DNA of 64,000 nucleotides, taken from the NCBI GenBank assembly GCA_023381515.1, contig JAMCQI010000079.1:10190-74189 (forward strand), given 5' to 3'. Position 1 is the stretch's first letter; each line of letters opens with the position of its first letter. Both the position numbers and the translations under genes were made by a program. Under the pieces are notes generated by a model that was not told the origin of the DNA, did not search any database, and was given only the letters and a program-made list of their open reading frames with translations. Positions 16,235-25,762 of the stretch are shown here, piece after piece. This DNA is from Chloroflexota bacterium (GTDB taxonomy: Bacteria > Chloroflexota > Anaerolineae > UBA4142).

Positions 16235-19081
16235 ATGCCTGAACCGAATGAGATGTCGAAAGCCTATGACCCGCACAGCGTCGAAGAGCGCCTTTACAAC
16301 TGGTGGGAAGCGCAGGGCTATTTCCTGCCGCGTGCCGATCCCGGCCGTGAGCCCTTTGTCATATCGATGCCGCCGCCCAATATCACCGGCGAGTTGCACC
16401 ACGGCCACGCCATGTTCCTCACGCTCGAAGACCTCATGAGCCGCTGGCATCGCATGCGCGGCGAGCCTACCCTCTGGGTGCCCGGCAGCGATCACGCGGG
16501 CATCGCGACACAAAACGTAGTCGAAAAGGCCGTTGTCAAGGAAGGGACGAGTCGACGTGAATTGGGGCGCGAGCGCTTTGTCGAACGAGTCTGGGAGTGG
16601 AAAGAGCAATATGGTGGGATCATCACAACCCAGATCCGCCGGATGGGCGCTTCCTGTGATTGGACTCGCGAGCGCTTTACCTTGGACGAGGGTCTGTCGC
16701 GCGCTGTGCGTGAGGCATTTGTTCGACTCTACGAAAAGGGGCTCATCTACCGCGGTCCTCGCCTCATCAACTGGTGTCCTCACGACGAGTCCGCGATCAG
16801 CGACCTTGAAGTCGTTCACGAAGACACGATGGGCAAGCTGTACTATGTGAAATACCCGCTCGTCGGACTCACCAACGGCCATCCCGAGTTCATCACCGTC
16901 GCGACCACGCGTCCCGAAACTATTCTCGGAGACACCGCCGTGGCCGTTCACCCCGGCGACGAGCGCTATACCAAGTGGGTGGGGCGCACAGCCATCCTAC
17001 CGGTGTTAGGTCGCCATATTCCGATCATCGTCGACGAGGCCGTCGACCCAGAGTTCGGCACCGGCGCGGTCAAGGTGACTCCCGGGCATGACCCAACCGA
17101 TTACGATATCGGCGCGCGCCACAATCTTCCGATCGTCAACATCATGAACAAGGATGCCTCCATCAACGAGAACGGGGGCCCTTATGCAGGTCTTGATCGG
17201 TTTGCCGCGCGCGACAAGATTGTGGAGGATTTACAGCGCGAAGGATTACTCGAAAAGATCGTCGATCACTCGATGTCGATCGGGCGTTGTGAGCGCTGCA
17301 ACACCGTCGTCGAGCCTCTCATTTCGACCCAGTGGTTCGTCAAGATCGAGCCGCTCGCGAAACCGGCGATACAGGCGGTCCGTGACGGCAAGATCCGGAT
17401 CTTGCCCGACCGCTTTGCCAAGATCTACTTTGATTGGATGGAGAATATTCACGACTGGTGCATTTCGCGCCAGCTGTGGTGGGGGCACCGCATTCCGGTC
17501 TGGTATTGCGAGTTCGGGCATCAGACCTCTACCCTCACCGATCCGACGGATTGCGCGGTATGCGGCTCAAAGAACCTTCGTCAGGATGAAGATGTGCTCG
17601 ACACCTGGTTCTCTTCGGCTCTCTGGCCCTTTTCTACGCTCGGCTGGCCGGACCGGACCGGCGACCTGGCCTCTTTCTATCCGACGACCGTCATGGAGAC
17701 AGGCTACGAAATTCTGTTCTTCTGGGTCGCCCGCATGATTATGATGGGCCTGGAATTCACGGGCCAGGTGCCTTTCCGGACCGTTTACCTGCATGGGATC
17801 ATGCGTCACAAGGATGGGACGAAGCTGAGCAAGTCAGACCCGCGTCCCGGCGACAACCCGCTCGAAGTGGTCGCCGAATACAGTGCGGACGCGCTCCGGT
17901 TCACCATCGTGACCTCCTCGGCACCCGGCAACGATGCACGCCTCGATCTCGAAAAGGTAGAGCACGCGCGCAACTTTGGAAACAAGATCTGGAACATGGG
18001 GCGTTTCATCCTGAGCAATACAGAGGGCAAGATGGGGCCTGCGCCGGAAGCAGCCTCAAGCCGGGCGAGCACCCGGGTCACACCCTTGAGCCTAGCCGAT
18101 CGTTGGATCCTTTCGCGCGTGAACCATCTGACATCCAACGTGGACGAGAACTTTCGAAACTGGGATTTCGGCGAAGGGACTCGTCAAATCCACGAGTTCC
18201 TCTGGAGCGAGTTTGCCGACTGGTACATTGAGGCGGCCAAGATTCCGCTCAATGGAACGGATGCGGCGGCCGCCCAGACGACGCGCGAGATTCTGCTGCA
18301 CGCCTTCGATCAAGCGCTACGTCTCTTACATCCGACCATGCCGTTCGTAACCGAGCAAGTATGGCAGACTCTCCGCCGCTGCGGTATCGGATATGGCGTG
18401 CCCGCCCTCATCGTCGCTCCATGGCCCAAACCAGACCGAAAACTCTTCGACGCCCGCGCCGAAAAGGATTTCGCCCTCATCATGGACATTGTTCGCTCGA
18501 TCCGAAATGCCCGCGTCGAATTCAACGTGGAGGCAGCCAAGCGCATTCCCGCGATCATTTCCGCAGGCAGCGCGCGATCCTTGCTCAATTCGCAGCGGGA
18601 CGTGATCGCGACGCTGGCGCGCCTTGACCCTGGCGAATTCAGGATCGAGACCCACGCCGAGAGACCTCCGCAGGCACTCGCCTTGGTCATTGGCAAAGTA
18701 GAAATCTATTTGCCTCTGGCAGGCATGATTGACGTCGAGAAAGAAAGCGCGCGCCTAAATGCCGAGGCCGGCAAGGCGCGCGCCGAGATCGCTCGCGGAG
18801 AGAGCCTACTCGCAGGTGAGTTTGCCAAGCGCGCGCCCGAGGCGGTTGTCCAAAAGACGCGCGACCAAGTTGCCGCCAACCGGGAGCGCGTGCAGAGGCT
18901 GGAAGCTCAGCTTGCTAACCTCGAGGGCCAAACGCCCATCCCAACCGTCGCCGAACCCGTTCGTAGGCGCACCACCAAGCGCGTCGCAAGAAAGATGGCG
19001 AAACCGTCAACCCGCAAGAGCACAAAAAAGCGACCGGTGAGCAAGACCCTCAAGCGCCGGGCCTCACGGAAGACCAAGTAG
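16235..19081 (+). CDS. valS: Valyl-tRNA synthetase with a basic C-terminal tail
   Basis: A 948-residue class I synthetase charging tRNA-Val. The HIGH-type motif is in PPPNITGELHHGHAM, the editing domain begins near residue 180 (VATTRPETILGDTAVAVHPG), and the KMSKS motif is DGTKLSKSDPR. The anticodon-binding helical domain and the C-terminal coiled coil (about 840-905) follow. The last 39 residues are an unusual Lys/Arg/Ser/Thr-rich tail that normal ValS lacks. The ATG at 16235 follows GGGAGA. No T-box lies directly in front of it; a valine-type T-box is 1.1 kb upstream. Confidence 0.97.
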   Translation: MPEPNEMSKAYDPHSVEERLYNWWEAQGYFLPRADPGREPFVISMPPPNITGELHHGHAMFLTLEDLMSRWHRMRGEPTLWVPGSDHAGIATQNVVEKAVVKEGTSRRELGRERFVERVWEWKEQYGGIITTQIRRMGASCDWTRERFTLDEGLSRAVREAFVRLYEKGLIYRGPRLINWCPHDESAISDLEVVHEDTMGKLYYVKYPLVGLTNGHPEFITVATTRPETILGDTAVAVHPGDERYTKWVGRTAILPVLGRHIPIIVDEAVDPEFGTGAVKVTPGHDPTDYDIGARHNLPIVNIMNKDASINENGGPYAGLDRFAARDKIVEDLQREGLLEKIVDHSMSIGRCERCNTVVEPLISTQWFVKIEPLAKPAIQAVRDGKIRILPDRFAKIYFDWMENIHDWCISRQLWWGHRIPVWYCEFGHQTSTLTDPTDCAVCGSKNLRQDEDVLDTWFSSALWPFSTLGWPDRTGDLASFYPTTVMETGYEILFFWVARMIMMGLEFTGQVPFRTVYLHGIMRHKDGTKLSKSDPRPGDNPLEVVAEYSADALRFTIVTSSAPGNDARLDLEKVEHARNFGNKIWNMGRFILSNTEGKMGPAPEAASSRASTRVTPLSLADRWILSRVNHLTSNVDENFRNWDFGEGTRQIHEFLWSEFADWYIEAAKIPLNGTDAAAAQTTREILLHAFDQALRLLHPTMPFVTEQVWQTLRRCGIGYGVPALIVAPWPKPDRKLFDARAEKDFALIMDIVRSIRNARVEFNVEAAKRIPAIISAGSARSLLNSQRDVIATLARLDPGEFRIETHAERPPQALALVIGKVEIYLPLAGMIDVEKESARLNAEAGKARAEIARGESLLAGEFAKRAPEAVVQKTRDQVAANRERVQRLEAQLANLEGQTPIPTVAEPVRRRTTKRVARKMAKPSTRKSTKKRPVSKTLKRRASRKTK

Positions 19082-19087
19082 GTCAAC

Positions 19088-19639
19088 ATGCGCGTCATCT
19101 CTGGGACGGCGAAAGGGAGGACACTCAAATCGCCGGGGGAGGCCACTCGGCCCATTACCGACCGCGTCAAGACCAACCTGTTCAATATCCTTAGTGGTCA
19201 AATCCTTGACGCCAACGTCCTCGACCTCTTTGCGGGCGCGGGGAGCGTCGCGATCGAGGCCTTGTCGCGCGGCGCGCGCTTTGCGACTCTGGTCGAGCTG
19301 GACCGGGAAGCTCTGCATGCGGCCCGAGAGAACCTGGCGCTGACGCGCCTCAACCAGCGTGCGAATGTCATCCGGCAGGACGTGTTCAAATTCCTTGCCG
19401 CCGGTCCGCAGGATCACTATGATTTGATTTATGTCGCTCCGCCACAGTATCGCGGTCTTTGGGAAAAGACACTCAACCTACTCGATCAAGCGGATTTTTT
19501 GTCCGAGAACGGCGCCATTGTCGTGCAAATCCACCCCAAAGAATATCGCGAGGTGCCACTCCAGAAACTGGAGTTGTACGACCAACGCAAATACGGCAGC
19601 ACCATGCTCTGCTTTTACCAACCAAAAGATGAAACGTAA
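19088..19639 (+). CDS. rsmD: 16S rRNA (guanine966-N2)-methyltransferase RsmD
   Basis: A 183-residue SAM-dependent rRNA methyltransferase. The N terminus MRVISGTAKGRTLKSP and the motif DRVKTNLFNIL are typical of RsmD; the SAM site is NVLDLFAGAGSVAIEALSRG. The catalytic DPPY/NPPY motif reads VAPPQY here (19433-19450), so the acidic or amide residue that contacts the target amine is Ala. It starts 6 bp after valS and belongs to the same transcript. Function is therefore assigned by family, with the altered motif as a caution. Confidence 0.88.
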   Translation: MRVISGTAKGRTLKSPGEATRPITDRVKTNLFNILSGQILDANVLDLFAGAGSVAIEALSRGARFATLVELDREALHAARENLALTRLNQRANVIRQDVFKFLAAGPQDHYDLIYVAPPQYRGLWEKTLNLLDQADFLSENGAIVVQIHPKEYREVPLQKLELYDQRKYGSTMLCFYQPKDET

Positions 19640-19678
19640 AACGTAACCGCCACCCTTTCCATGTGGCGGTTACGTTTT
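19638..19678. terminator. Bidirectional terminator between rsmD and a phosphoribosyltransferase gene
   Basis: Perfect 16-base arms AAAACGTAACCGCCAC (19638-19653) and GTGGCGGTTACGTTTT (19663-19678) around a 9-base loop. The A and T ends give a U-run in either direction, as expected between convergent genes. The rsmD stop codon touches its left arm. Confidence 0.9.
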
Positions 19679-19708
19679 GCATTTTGCTCTTCCACAGCGA
19701 TCCTCGAA

Positions 19709-20374
19709 TCACTCAGTCACCAAATCACCTGACCTGCTGGTCTCGCCCTCCTCCAGCAACTTGACGACCGTCTCGTCCTCCGTCTGCTCAAAGCGACGAT
19801 AGAATCGTCCAACAGCCCAAAAGGGATCAGGCGTATCCAGCACGACGGCACGGTCGCACTCATGCGTCAGCATTTCGACGACCTCGGGCGGCCCAACTGG
19901 GATCGCCAGAATGACCATCGCGGGCTTGTGCTCGCGCAGCGCCCGCAAAGCGGCCAGCATCGTGGATCCGGTGGCAACGCCGTCGTCCACTACCACAACC
20001 GCCTTGTTCTTCACGTCCAGCGGTGGCCGGTGCGGGCGAAAATGCTCCAGCCGCCGAGCGATCTCTGCCCGTTCGGCCTCGATTTCCTTTGCAATATCCC
20101 GCTCATTTAGATGCAGTTGGTTCATCAATTCGGTGTCGAGCAGCACGGGCCCATCACTTGCCAGCGCCCCGATCGCCAACTCGGGGTTAAAGGGTGCCCC
20201 AATCTTGTGAGCAATAACCACGTCGAGCGGAGCGCCGAGGGCGCGGGCAATCTCGGCCGCGACGACCACTCCCCCACGCGGGATGCCCAAAACGATTAAA
20301 TGGCGTTGATCCCTCAGAAAAAAGAGCCGCTCGGCCAAGCAATGCCCGGCCTCTCTGCGATCACGAAAGATCAT
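19709..20374 (-). CDS. Phosphoribosyltransferase-domain protein (COG1926 type)
   Basis: A 221-residue type I phosphoribosyltransferase fold. The PRPP-binding motif is VVVVDDGVATGSTM and the N-terminal region has the typical VLGIPRGGVVVAAEIA. This group is described only as predicted phosphoribosyltransferases; no substrate is known. A variable-loop insert (residues about 85-125) is rich in Glu and Arg. It is convergent with rsmD across a strong terminator and stands 45 bp downstream of the SLOG-type gene. Confidence 0.85.
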   Translation of the reverse strand: MIFRDRREAGHCLAERLFFLRDQRHLIVLGIPRGGVVVAAEIARALGAPLDVVIAHKIGAPFNPELAIGALASDGPVLLDTELMNQLHLNERDIAKEIEAERAEIARRLEHFRPHRPPLDVKNKAVVVVDDGVATGSTMLAALRALREHKPAMVILAIPVGPPEVVEMLTHECDRAVVLDTPDPFWAVGRFYRRFEQTEDETVVKLLEEGETSRSGDLVTE

Positions 20375-20419
20375 ATTCGGCTCCGCTGCCCCGCACTCTG
20401 TGCGCTTTGCCGGGTTACG

Positions 20420-20935
20420 CTACGGTGCCGCGGTCATCTCCGCTCTCTCGAGCGCCAAAGAGACCGCCTCGGCCGCGTTTTTCGCCTCGGTGATAGCTTC
20501 CACCCTAATTCCACCTCGTCCAAGCTGCCAGGTATTCAGGCCAATCACCGATCGCCCGGAATTGAGCGCGAACCCAATTTCGCTCAGTGTTCCAAACTCG
20601 CCGCCAATGGCGATTACGCCTCGCCCCGTGCGGGCGACGATGGCGTTGCGCAGCTCCCCCAGACCCGTAACGATCGCAATGTCCACATACGGGTTCGCCT
20701 CGCTCGGGCTCAACCCCGGCAAGATCCCGATGGTGCGCCCACCGACGCTTTTAGCCCCCTTACAAACCGCCTCCATCACTCCACCCCGGCCACCGCAAAC
20801 GACGATTGCCCCGCGCGCGGCCAACTCCCGCCCGACCTCCTCGGCCAATGCGTAAGTGGCATCATCGCACATCCCCGCCCCGATTACGCTGATGGTCCGG
20901 TTCCAGTTCTGCTTGGAGCCTGGGGATTCAACCAC
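20420..20935 (-). CDS. TIGR00725 / SLOG-family nucleotide-binding protein
   Basis: A 171-residue Rossmann-like protein. Motifs match the TIGR00725 group of the LOG/SLOG superfamily: ISVIGAGMCDDATYALAEEVG, VVCGGRGGVMEAVCKGA and VIAIGGEFGTLSEIGFAL (the GGxGTxxE phosphoribohydrolase-like site). LOG proteins cleave nucleoside monophosphates; SLOG members also sense nucleotides. Which applies here is unknown. Its start overlaps the end of thpR by 8 bp, so they are co-translated, suggesting a nucleotide link to RNA-end metabolism. Confidence 0.85.
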   Translation of the reverse strand: MVESPGSKQNWNRTISVIGAGMCDDATYALAEEVGRELAARGAIVVCGGRGGVMEAVCKGAKSVGGRTIGILPGLSPSEANPYVDIAIVTGLGELRNAIVARTGRGVIAIGGEFGTLSEIGFALNSGRSVIGLNTWQLGRGGIRVEAITEAKNAAEAVSLALERAEMTAAP

Positions 20936-21518
20936 GTCCGAGCTTCACCTCGGCCAGGCGGGTATAAATACTGCCGCTTGGTGTGAGATCGCTCTTCATA
21001 ATGCTCACATTTTCCACCCGGAGTCCGCCCAAGTCACCCACCTGCCTGGCCGAAATCGTCTCTCCGATGCTAGTCCGCTCACTCGGCCGAGTCTCCCGTC
21101 GAATTCGACCCAACGTGAGATGAGGCGAAAAAGGCCGCTCTTCGCGGGGAAAGCCGACGTTCTGACACGCCACCTCGATGCGCTCCGCGATCTCAGCCGC
21201 AACCTGGGTCTCACCGATTATGCCCACCCATATCACATTCGGACGTCGCGTGTTTGGAAAAGCGCCCAGGCCGCTCAGCGTGAGCGAAAATGGAGAATAT
21301 GTCGCACAGGCATCCGCAACGGCTTGCTGCAAAGCCCCCAGACGGTTCGATTCGACGCTCCCCAAGAACTTGACCGTGAGGTGAATACTCTCCGGAGAGA
21401 CCCAGCGCACTTGCCTACCCCAGCGCTCGCCTTTCAAGTCGGCTTCCAGGTCGCCCAACTCCCGGTGCAGCGCCTCATTCAGTTCGATCGCGATAAAGGT
21501 CCGTATTTGCTGCGGCAT
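20928..21518 (-). CDS. thpR: RNA 2',3'-cyclic phosphodiesterase ThpR
   Basis: A 196-residue 2H phosphoesterase. The two catalytic HxTx motifs are HLTVKFLG (about residue 47) and HLTLGRIRRE (about 135), and the N terminus RTFIAIELNEALHREL is characteristic of ThpR/LigT. It hydrolyses 2',3'-cyclic phosphate ends of RNA. It is the first gene of a two-gene unit with the SLOG protein and divergent from the penicillin-binding protein gene. Confidence 0.93.
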   Translation of the reverse strand: MPQQIRTFIAIELNEALHRELGDLEADLKGERWGRQVRWVSPESIHLTVKFLGSVESNRLGALQQAVADACATYSPFSLTLSGLGAFPNTRRPNVIWVGIIGETQVAAEIAERIEVACQNVGFPREERPFSPHLTLGRIRRETRPSERTSIGETISARQVGDLGGLRVENVSIMKSDLTPSGSIYTRLAEVKLGRG

Positions 21519-21635
21519 CTTTCACCTTGATATCTCCATTGTCCAACAAAGCTTGCGAAAAGTCAATTCATTTGCGCATTCGTTCGAATGGTGTTAAACT
21601 ACTCTGGCCATTTTCCCAGAGAGGATTGCCATTTC

Positions 21636-24600
21636 GTGTCTGCTCGCATGCTCCTCCTTCGGCGACAACGTCAACGCAGGAAAACCAGACCCGCCGGCCC
21701 GCTGCTCCTCCGCCTTAGTCTAATCACATTAAGCCTCCTGATTGGGCTCCTTTTCTTTGGCGCAGGAGCCGCCGTGGCCGCCTCCATCGTCGTCTACAAC
21801 TATGTCGTCCAAGACCTGCCTACCCCGGGCGAGATTGCCACCCAAACCCAACAGCAATTCAAGACCACTCGCATCTACGACCGCACGGGTCAGGTCCTGT
21901 TGTACGAGTTGTTTGATCCCCAGGCAGGAAATCGCACGGTCGTCCCCCTTGACCGCATACCGCAGAACTTGAAAAATGCGACCGTTGCGCTTGAGGACAA
22001 GACTTTCTGGACCAATCCCGGGGTAGATCCGTACGCCATTGTCCGTGCCGCCTACAGCACGCTTATTCACGAGCAGGTCCAGGGCGCCAGTACCCTTACC
22101 CAGCAACTGGTCAAGAACGTTCTCATTCCTCCGGATGAGCGCATCCTGCGCGATCCATACGACCCGGCGACCTACATTCGCAAGCTCAAAGAGCAGATCC
22201 TATCTATCGAGATCTCGCGTCGCTATGACAAGAAGCAGATCCTCGAATGGTATCTGAACAACAATTATTACGGGAACGTGTCCTACGGGGTAGACGCGGC
22301 GGCAGAAGCCTATTTTGGAAAGCATGTTCAGGACCTGGATTTGGCAGAATGCGCAACCCTCGCCGCGATTCCGCAGAATTTCTGGATGAACCCGATCGAT
22401 AATCCGCAAGCCGCTGTCGAGCGGCGGAATATTGTCCTCGATCAGATGTACCTGCAGGGGTACATCACCCAAGACGAAGCCATCGCCGCCAAGAACGAAA
22501 AGATGCGGGTGACTCCCAAACAGTTCGACATCCGGGCGCCCCACTTTGTGTTTTACGTCCGGCAGCTTCTCGAGAACAAATTCGGTCCCGACCTCCTGTA
22601 CAGGGGCGGTCTCAAGATCTATACGACTCTCGACCTTGGGATTCAGCAGACCGCCGAGCAAGTCGCCCGTGACCAGGTCGCCAAACTCCAGGCCGCCAAA
22701 AAGAACGTGAGCAATGCGGCCGTCGTAGTAATTCGGCCTTCCACCGGCGAAATCTTGGGGATGGTGGGATCGGTAGACTATTTCAATCGCGATATTGACG
22801 GCCAGGTAAACGTCGCAACTTCTCCCCGCCAGCCCGGCTCATCTTTCAAGATCTTTACCTACCTCACCGCGTTCTCTCAAGGTTACACCCCCGCTTCGAC
22901 GATCATGGATGTCCGCACGGTGTTCGACGATTCCCCCAACCCACCGTATGTACCCGAGAACTATGATCGCAAGTACCACGGCCCGGTGCGGCTGCGCACG
23001 GCACTCGCTTCCAGCTTTAATATTCCCGCCGTCAAGCTCCTCAGTCTCGTCGGCGTCAAAAACGTGATCAACACGGCCCACCGCATGGGAATCAACACCT
23101 TGGACAAGGAGCGCTACGGCCTCGCGCTCACCCTCGGCGGAGGCGAGACGACTCTTCTCGACATGACCTACGCGAATAGTGTCCTGGCGAACCAGGGGGT
23201 GATGGCGGGCGTGCCTGTCGACCCGCTCCAGCTCAAGCCCGGTTACCGGACGCTCGACCCGGTCGCCGTTCTCAAAGTTGTCGATTCAAACGACAAGACG
23301 ATCTATGAATTCAAGCAGCCGAACACCGAGCGAATCGTCACGCCGCAGCTCTCTTACTTGATAAGCGATGTCCTGTCCGATAACACCGCGCGGACGCCCG
23401 GGTTCGGAAGCAACAGCGTCTTGAAATTATCCCGCCCCGCGGCAGTCAAGACGGGCACGACCTCGGACTGGCGCGACAACTGGACCATCGGTTACACGCC
23501 CGATTATGCCGTCGGCGTCTGGGTGGGCAACTCGGACAATTCGGAAATGGAGCATATCAGTGGCGTGTCCGGCGCAGGTCCGATCTGGCATGACGTGATG
23601 GAAAAGATACACCAGAACATTCCGGTCCACCCCTTTGTCGAGCCGCCCGGAATGACCCATGTCGAAGTATGTGCGACGAGTGGTCTTTTGCCAACCCAGT
23701 ACTGCCCCGAGCGGGTCAAGGAGCTTTTCATCGCGGGGACCGAACCCAAGACGTATGATAACATCTGGCAACCTTTCCGCATCTACAAGCCGAGCGGAAA
23801 ACTGGCCACGGTGTATGATCCCCCTGATCAGGTTGAGGAGAAGGTATTCCCGATCTATCCAGCGGAAGCGGCCGACTGGGTGCGAGAGAACAATATCCCC
23901 CAGCCCCCGACCGAGTACGATACAACCTATCGCTCTCCGTCGCAAGGCGGCGACGTAGCGATCATCAGCCCTGCATCGTATTCTTCAGTACGAGGCATTG
24001 TCACCATTGTCGGAAACGCTCGCCTCGATAACCTTGATACTTTCCGGCTCGCGTTCGGCAAGGGACTGGACCCAACCCAGTGGACTCAGATCGGAACTGA
24101 TCACCATGGCCGCGTAGATAATGGCCCCCTCGAACAATGGGATGCCTCCTCGCTGGATGGCCTATACACCCTACAGCTGAGCGTGGTTGATAGGAGCGGG
24201 GTCCTGCATCAATCCAGCATTCAGGTCATTGTGGACAACACTCCTCCCACCATCGATATCATCAATCCGCGCGAGGGAGGTGTCTACACTCCCGAAGGCG
24301 ACGAATGGATCCCCATAGGTGTAAACGCAGTTGACAACGTATCGATGGCGCGCGTCGAGTTTTATGTGGACGGCGCCTATGTCGGATCGAGCACTGTCGC
24401 CCCCTTTAACAAAAAGTGGACGATCAAGATGTCGGACGCGCTCACACGGACGCTTGCCGCCGCCGTCCAAGCCAACCCTCCCAATCCCATCACCCTCTCA
24501 AGCACGATCTCAAACTCGGATGGAAGCAGTGTACCACAGCAGCTCATCGGGCAAGTGTCGCGGGTGACCACTCCGACCCTCGGCGTGAGCGCCGTCTTTA

Positions 24601-24758
24601 CGAACGGGATGGTCATTCTCTCCAGCACAGTCCCCTCCGGCAAGTCGCCCGGCTATGTCGAATCGCATGTGATTACGGCAGTGGCGGTGGACGCGGCCGG
24701 TAACCGCGCAACCAGCGCGCCTGTCAGGATCTATATACAACATCAACACAAGAAGTAA
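21636..24758 (+). CDS. Class A penicillin-binding protein with C-terminal Ig-like region
   Basis: About 1040 residues from GTG 21636, chosen because AGAGAGGA lies 10 bases upstream; the frame is open to an ATG at 21588 and there is an ATG at 21648. A basic cytoplasmic stretch and one membrane helix (LSLITLSLLIGLLFFGAGAA) are followed by the GT51 glycosyltransferase (catalytic Glu in ALEDKTFW, then QGASTLTQQLVKN) and the transpeptidase: SxxK in RQPGSSFKIF, SxN in ASSFNIP and KTG in AVKTGTTSDW. The last 280 residues are Ig-like domains (PPTIDIINPREGG, then DNVSMARVEFYVDG). It polymerises and cross-links peptidoglycan outside the membrane. Confidence 0.95.
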   Translation: MSARMLLLRRQRQRRKTRPAGPLLLRLSLITLSLLIGLLFFGAGAAVAASIVVYNYVVQDLPTPGEIATQTQQQFKTTRIYDRTGQVLLYELFDPQAGNRTVVPLDRIPQNLKNATVALEDKTFWTNPGVDPYAIVRAAYSTLIHEQVQGASTLTQQLVKNVLIPPDERILRDPYDPATYIRKLKEQILSIEISRRYDKKQILEWYLNNNYYGNVSYGVDAAAEAYFGKHVQDLDLAECATLAAIPQNFWMNPIDNPQAAVERRNIVLDQMYLQGYITQDEAIAAKNEKMRVTPKQFDIRAPHFVFYVRQLLENKFGPDLLYRGGLKIYTTLDLGIQQTAEQVARDQVAKLQAAKKNVSNAAVVVIRPSTGEILGMVGSVDYFNRDIDGQVNVATSPRQPGSSFKIFTYLTAFSQGYTPASTIMDVRTVFDDSPNPPYVPENYDRKYHGPVRLRTALASSFNIPAVKLLSLVGVKNVINTAHRMGINTLDKERYGLALTLGGGETTLLDMTYANSVLANQGVMAGVPVDPLQLKPGYRTLDPVAVLKVVDSNDKTIYEFKQPNTERIVTPQLSYLISDVLSDNTARTPGFGSNSVLKLSRPAAVKTGTTSDWRDNWTIGYTPDYAVGVWVGNSDNSEMEHISGVSGAGPIWHDVMEKIHQNIPVHPFVEPPGMTHVEVCATSGLLPTQYCPERVKELFIAGTEPKTYDNIWQPFRIYKPSGKLATVYDPPDQVEEKVFPIYPAEAADWVRENNIPQPPTEYDTTYRSPSQGGDVAIISPASYSSVRGIVTIVGNARLDNLDTFRLAFGKGLDPTQWTQIGTDHHGRVDNGPLEQWDASSLDGLYTLQLSVVDRSGVLHQSSIQVIVDNTPPTIDIINPREGGVYTPEGDEWIPIGVNAVDNVSMARVEFYVDGAYVGSSTVAPFNKKWTIKMSDALTRTLAAAVQANPPNPITLSSTISNSDGSSVPQQLIGQVSRVTTPTLGVSAVFTNGMVILSSTVPSGKSPGYVESHVITAVAVDAAGNRATSAPVRIYIQHQHKK

Positions 24759-24796
24759 ACAAGCTTTCACGTATGTTATAACTCAAGGAGTGCTTG

Positions 24797-25762
24797 ATGG
24801 TCCAGTCAGTGCAAGTACCGGCGCCGGCGCATGCTCCTGATCAAGCGCGCCATCCTCAATGGGCCTTTTTCGAGGGGAAAATCGTGCCAATTGAAGGGGC
24901 CAAGATTAGCATTATGACCCAGGTCATCAACTATGGCCTCGGCGCATTCGGCGGACTGCGTGGTTACTGGAACGACGAAAAGCAACAACTCTATGTCTTT
25001 CGCGTCGAGAAACACTTTCGCCGCTTTCTCAATTCCTGCAAGCTCTTCAACACCTCTATCCCATATTCCATCGACGATCTCAAACGGATCACGATCGATT
25101 TGTTACGTCGAGAGGGCTATCGCGAGGACGCCTACATCCGCCCGTTGCTGTACAACTCGACCGAGGATATCACGCCGCGGCTCTACGACGTCACGTTTGA
25201 TTTCGCCTGCTTTACCCGCGCTCTGGGGAACTATATCAAGCTCGAGGTCAAGGCGTGCACCTCCTCTTGGCGGCGACTAGACGACAACATTATCCCTTCC
25301 CGCGGCAAGATCACGGGCGGCTACGTCAACTCCGCTCTTGCCCGCAGCGAAGCTTACTGGAACGGCTACGATGAGAGCATCGTTCTCAACCAGGATGGCC
25401 ACATCGCCGAGGGCAGTGCCGAGAACCTGTTCGTCGTGAGGGACGGCAAACTCCACACGCCGGCGTTCGCGGACAACATTCTGGAAGGGATTACGCGCAG
25501 CACTGTGATCCAGCTGGCGCGGGCCGACCTCGGCCTGGAAGTGGTCGAGCGAGAGGTTGACCGCTCGGAGCTGTACGTCGCCGAGGAAGCCTTTTTCTGT
25601 GGAACCGGTGCCCAGGTCTCTGCGATTGTCGAGGTCGATAACCGCAAAATCGGCTCCGGGCAGACCGGGCCGGTCACCAAGTCGCTCCAACAAGCCTATT
25701 TCGATGTGGTTCGCGGCAAGAACACGAAATACGCTGACTGGCTGACCCCTGTCTATGACTAG
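24797..25762 (+). CDS. ilvE: Branched-chain amino-acid aminotransferase
   Basis: A 321-residue fold-type IV PLP enzyme. The ATG at 24797 lies 6 bases after AAGGAG; a TTG one codon earlier is open but less likely. The catalytic lysine is in PSRGKITGGYVNSALA, the PLP-phosphate region is EGSAENLFVV, and EEAFFCGTGAQVSAI closes the active site. It transaminates leucine, isoleucine and valine with 2-oxoglutarate. The next gene overlaps its end by 8 bp. Confidence 0.95.
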   Translation: MVQSVQVPAPAHAPDQARHPQWAFFEGKIVPIEGAKISIMTQVINYGLGAFGGLRGYWNDEKQQLYVFRVEKHFRRFLNSCKLFNTSIPYSIDDLKRITIDLLRREGYREDAYIRPLLYNSTEDITPRLYDVTFDFACFTRALGNYIKLEVKACTSSWRRLDDNIIPSRGKITGGYVNSALARSEAYWNGYDESIVLNQDGHIAEGSAENLFVVRDGKLHTPAFADNILEGITRSTVIQLARADLGLEVVEREVDRSELYVAEEAFFCGTGAQVSAIVEVDNRKIGSGQTGPVTKSLQQAYFDVVRGKNTKYADWLTPVYD

